Source: Candidatus Brocadiaceae bacterium (GTDB taxonomy: Bacteria; Planctomycetota; Brocadiia; SM23-32). From it: DNA of 7,798 bases. Both the position numbers and the translations under genes were made by a program. The stretch covers positions 1 through 7,798 of the forward strand of contig PUNP01000978.1 in the NCBI GenBank assembly GCA_003551785.1, in the 5' to 3' direction. Below are positions 5,483 to 7,798 of the stretch, piece by piece (the first letter of the stretch is position 1; each line of letters starts with the position of its first letter). A model generated the notes under the pieces. It worked only from the letters and a program-made list of their open reading frames with translations. It had not been told where the DNA came from and searched no databases.

Positions 5483-6454
5483 ATGAAAACCAAAAGAAAG
5501 ATATTGTTAGCTATGAGTGTAGGAATTATTTCGGTTGCCGGTTTGGGTGCCATTTCAATGGCAGGCAGTGCGGGGCAATGCGGTTTAAGAATCAGGGCGG
5601 GGGAACAAAAAAACAATCCGTCATGCGGTATGGCTTTTATGTCTGAGGAAAATAAAGCCGGCAGTGGTCGTGTAGAAAATAAAGAAAAAACGGATTCCTG
5701 CGGTGACGTTGAGGCTAAAGAAGACAAAGCCTCCCACGATAAAGTTAAGAAGTGTCCTGTCAACGTGAAGTGCCCGATCATGGGTACCGAAATCGATAAA
5801 GAGAAGTTGACCGAAGAGCTTACAGTCGAACACAGAGGTCACACTGTGGGTTTATGCTGCGATGGTTGTCCAGAGCAGTGGGGCGAACTCTCCGATGAAG
5901 AGAAGGACGAAAAACTGGCGGAGTCCATCGAACTCCGCTGGCACAGTTCACCGGATGAAGCTCTGGCGCAGGCAGAAAGTAAGCAGCAGCTTATAGTGGC
6001 CGAGTTCCACGCCGAGTGGTGCGGCTGGTGTCAGAAGTGGAAGGCGGAAACCCTGCCCGACCAGAACGTGCAGCTCAGGCTGCTTGACTTTTCGCTGCTG
6101 GATATTGATACCGACGATCAGCCGGAGGTCGCTCAAAAGTATGGTATCACCGGCCTGCCTACTACGGTTATCCTCGACAGCGAGGGAGAGGTTGTGCTCA
6201 GGAGTTCCGGGTTCAAGGATGCCGGGCAGTATCTCGCTCTGCTGGCTGAAGCCGAAATAGAGGCGGGCACTGCCCGTCCGGTCAATGCCCATTGCCCGGT
6301 TATGGGATTGGAACTGGACAAAGATGAAGTTCCGGATGATCTGATGAGAGAGCATAAAGGGCAGGACGTTGGTTTCTGCTGCCCGTCATGTCCTGAAAGC
6401 TGGGATGGCCTGTCGGATGAGGAGAAAGATGAGAAACTCCGGGAATCGCTCTGA
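5483..6454 (+). CDS. Exported thioredoxin-fold protein flanked by two YHS-like Cys modules
   Basis: This 323-residue protein starts with a signal peptide or membrane anchor (KTKRK, then hydrophobic 8-28), so the rest should be outside the cytoplasm. After a charged linker with scattered Cys (33, 48, 73, 91), module 1 (95-149) has CPIMG with C97 and a CCDGC group (C125, C126, C129). A thioredoxin domain follows (about 150-256) with active site WCGWC (C180, C183) and cis-proline region GLPTT (P226). Module 2 (269-323) has CPVMG with C271 and CCPSC (C299, C300, C303) at identical spacing. By my alignment the modules share 31 of 55 residues, including LSDEEKDEKL in both. CPxMG with CCxxC resembles YHS-type metal-binding domains, so a role in periplasmic metal or thiol redox handling is inferred. 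AAAAGGAGAAGGA just upstream supports the start. A gap of 246 bases separates it from the radical SAM gene. Confidence 0.85.
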   Translation: MKTKRKILLAMSVGIISVAGLGAISMAGSAGQCGLRIRAGEQKNNPSCGMAFMSEENKAGSGRVENKEKTDSCGDVEAKEDKASHDKVKKCPVNVKCPIMGTEIDKEKLTEELTVEHRGHTVGLCCDGCPEQWGELSDEEKDEKLAESIELRWHSSPDEALAQAESKQQLIVAEFHAEWCGWCQKWKAETLPDQNVQLRLLDFSLLDIDTDDQPEVAQKYGITGLPTTVILDSEGEVVLRSSGFKDAGQYLALLAEAEIEAGTARPVNAHCPVMGLELDKDEVPDDLMREHKGQDVGFCCPSCPESWDGLSDEEKDEKLRESL

Positions 6455-6473
6455 TTCTCTGTACTCGTTTGCG

Positions 6474-6509
6474 CCAATACCACCGCTTCGGTATTGGAAA
6501 GTCGTTTTT
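6474..6509 (+). terminator. Possible weak terminator after the thioredoxin-type gene
   Basis: CCAATACC (6474-6481) pairs with GGTATTGG (6490-6497), followed seven bases later by TTTTT (6505-6509). It lies 20 bases past the stop codon. The stem is only moderately GC-rich and the T-run is displaced, so termination may be partial, allowing read-through to the radical SAM gene. Confidence 0.35.
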
Positions 6510-6561
6510 GAAGGGTGTATTAAATCATTTCCCGGGGTGCGAAGGTGTTTGTCTCAACGCT

Positions 6562-6687
6562 GCCTCGGGAATTCATACAAAAACGCCAGGTAGAAACCCG
6601 AGGCGACCATGGGCAGAGACGGAATCTGGGCGGAAGGAAATTACATTTTTGATAGCAAAGATGTAATTTTCGTGAGGAGTCCCGAGG
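6562..6687 (+). promoter_or_regulatory. Structured leader of the radical SAM gene with alternative pairings
   Basis: GCCTCGGG (6562-6569) can pair with CCCGAGGC (6597-6604), or, as CCTCGGGA (6563-6570), with TCCCGAGG (6680-6687). The two folds exclude each other. The second target contains the GAGGA upstream of the radical SAM start at 6701; the first contains the GAGG upstream of a small frame at 6609. A further 9-bp stem, AAATTACAT/ATGTAATTT (6638-6646 with 6661-6669), lies between. This is the layout of a translation-level RNA switch. I do not recognise a known riboswitch class. Confidence 0.35.
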
Positions 6688-6776
6688 AACCGAATAGGAG
6701 ATGCCAATTAAAAAATGTAATTCCCACAACAGTAGCTGGTTTAAAACAAAGGAGGGCGAAAAACGCGGTTATATAG
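6609..6776 (+). CDS. Possible 55-residue small protein overlapping the radical SAM start
   Basis: ATG at 6609 has GAGG five bases upstream, an in-frame stop at 6591, and runs to TAG at 6774-6776, overlapping the first 25 codons of the radical SAM gene in another frame. The peptide begins MGRDGIWAEGNYIFDSK and has a plausible mixed composition, ending in a basic stretch. No family is recognised. It may be a coupled leader frame, the remnant of an older gene, or chance. Confidence 0.2.
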   Translation: MGRDGIWAEGNYIFDSKDVIFVRSPEEPNRRCQLKNVIPTTVAGLKQRRAKNAVI

Positions 6777-7617
6777 ATATCCGGAGCCACCGTGAGCTGT
6801 GGTTTCATACCGGCACAGCCTGCAACCTGCAGTGTCCCGACTGCTTAGAAGGTTCCGCACCCGGCGACCGGCGGCTTGATGCGCTTGGGCTGGAAGATGT
6901 GATACCTTTTGTAGATGAGGCAGTGGAACTCGGGGTCGAAAAATTCTCCTTTACCGGCGGGGAGCCGTTTTTCAATAAAGACATCGACCGCATCCTCGAC
7001 AGCGTCCTGGATTACCGCCCCTGTCTGGTACTTACGAACGGTACCACACCACTACAAAAACGTTTTGACGCACTCTTGCCTTTGCTTGACAAGCCCTGTG
7101 AGGTCTCATTCCGGATAAGTTTGGATTATCCGGACCGCAAGAGGCATGATGCGCGGCGGGGAGAGGGCAGTTCGATATTGCACTGGATACGCTCGCCAGA
7201 CTGCACCGGGCCGGGTTTCCCATTTCTGTCGCCCGGCGTCGGGAAGACGAGGAAGACGCGGCCGTTGAGCCGGCATACCGCGAAATCTTCGAGTCCGCCG
7301 GGATTCCCCCCGATACAGACGTGATCGCTTTTCCCGAGCTGAAGATATCAAACACCGACATCCCCGAGATAACGGAAGAGTGCATGCGGACTCACCACAC
7401 CCCGGAGAGTTGCGGTAAATTCATGTGTGCATTCAGTCGCATGGTGATCAAACAAAGGGGAAGTATGAGAATTTACGCCTGCACCCTGGTCGATGACAGT
7501 CCGCATTACGACCTTGGAAGTTCCTTGGCCGAGGGCGCAAATTCTCGGATTCGGCTCAAACACCCCCGTTGTTTCGCCTGTTTTGTCGGCGGCGTATCAT
7601 GCAGTGAAATGGAATAA
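6701..7617 (+). CDS. Radical SAM enzyme with Cys-rich C-terminus, disrupted by a one-base frameshift
   Basis: The N-terminal frame (6701 to about 7167) carries the radical SAM cluster motif CNLQCPDC (C41, C45, C48; CX3CX2C binding a 4Fe-4S cluster), TGGEPF (85-90) for SAM binding, and VLTNGT (110-115). At about 7163-7168 the frame is lost: in its own frame it runs on to 7324 as unrelated sequence, while the -1 frame from 7168 reads QFDIALDTLARLHRAGFPIS and continues to TAA at 7615-7617. One missing G in the GAGAGGG run explains this; the restored protein would be about 305 residues. The C-terminal half has seven Cys (codons at 7381, 7411, 7426, 7480, 7570, 7579, 7600), suggesting SPASM-like auxiliary clusters as in peptide-modifying enzymes. 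No precursor peptide is obvious. A TAG at 6695 makes 6701 the first possible ATG; GGAG abuts it, so the working binding site may be GAGGA at 6684-6688. Either a sequencing error or a pseudogene. Confidence 0.8.
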
Positions 7618-7673
7618 TCATTTATTACGGTTCTCATCATGCCAAAAAAACAAGACTATTGTGGAAAAACCTT

Positions 7674-7798
7674 ATGAAGTCAGAAGATAACTTTTACAAA
7701 AGGATCATTGAGAATCTCTATGACGGTCTCTATTTTGTTGATCGGAATAGAATTGTGCCAGTCGTGAGGGGGAAACGCCGAGGTTGTAGCCAAGCAGC
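7674..7798 (+). CDS. N-terminus of a PAS-domain signalling protein (partial)
   Basis: From ATG at 7674 the frame reads NFYKRIIENLYDGLYFVDRNRIV, the usual opening of a PAS sensor domain as found before diguanylate cyclase, histidine kinase or sigma-54 regulator outputs. The window ends after 41 codons, so the output domain is unknown. After IV the typical YWN-x-GAE core is absent: the frame reads PVVRGKRRGCSQA, where GCSQA could match the later GYS-type segment, as though two or three codons or several bases were lost around AGGGGGAAA. It begins 56 bases after the radical SAM stop. The ribosome binding site is weak (TGGA, eight bases upstream). PAS identity is likely; integrity is doubtful. 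Confidence 0.6.
   Translation, partial: MKSEDNFYKRIIENLYDGLYFVDRNRIVPVVRGKRRGCSQA

Noticed and set aside
5425..6355. Minus-strand frames opposite the thioredoxin-type gene
   Set aside because: They are shadows of a clear plus-strand protein with conserved Cys motifs.
6541..6700. Known riboswitch or RNase P RNA
   Set aside because: GAGGAGTCCCGAGG only loosely recalls the RNase P start, and I found no cobalamin, molybdenum cofactor or THF riboswitch core; it is kept as an unclassified leader.
7639..7677. 12-codon frame ending in ATGA over the PAS gene start
   Set aside because: It has no ribosome binding site and is short enough to arise by chance.

Overview
The window looks like part of a bacterial chromosome, probably from an uncultured anaerobic or sediment-type organism. 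Genes have strong AGGAGG-type ribosome binding sites, and spacers are long and full of short palindromes. Singly arranged genes separated by hairpin-rich spacers, plus a secreted serpin, loosely recall Planctomycetota or other PVC-group genomes, but no marker here fixes the phylum. I see no rRNA, tRNA, CRISPR array, transposase or known defence system.

Layout from left to right. (1) 1-1470, minus strand: a secreted serpin that runs off the left edge and carries an unusual acidic C-terminal tail. (2) 1471-2193: a spacer with the serpin promoter and four related hairpin repeats. (3) 2194-2937, minus: a class I SAM-dependent O-methyltransferase with a probable TTG start. (4) 2938-3167: a divergent intergenic region with candidate promoters and an operator-like palindrome. 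(5) 3168-3674, plus: a small FMN nitroreductase. (6) 3675-4008: a dense cluster of hairpin repeats. (7) 4009-4788, plus: an AAC(3)-family N-acetyltransferase. (8) 4789-5482: a spacer with more hairpins, an iteron-like array and a ribosome binding site followed by ATG-TAA. (9) 5483-6454, plus: an exported protein built as YHS-like / thioredoxin / YHS-like. (10) 6455-6700: a structured leader. (11) 6701-7617, plus: a radical SAM enzyme split by a one-base frameshift. (12) 7674-7798, plus: the start of a PAS-domain protein.

The genes do not form one clear pathway. Only the last three (thioredoxin-type protein, radical SAM, PAS protein) are co-directional and close enough to suggest joint expression. 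The observations most worth following are these: the duplicated metal-site modules around a CGWC thioredoxin fold; the radical SAM leader, where one CCTCGGG segment can pair with either of two CCCGAGG segments, each next to a start codon; the spacer hairpin families whose stems change by compensated base pairs; and the serpin tail. The right end (radical SAM frameshift and a damaged PAS core) shows two apparent indels at G-rich runs, so sequence error there must be considered.
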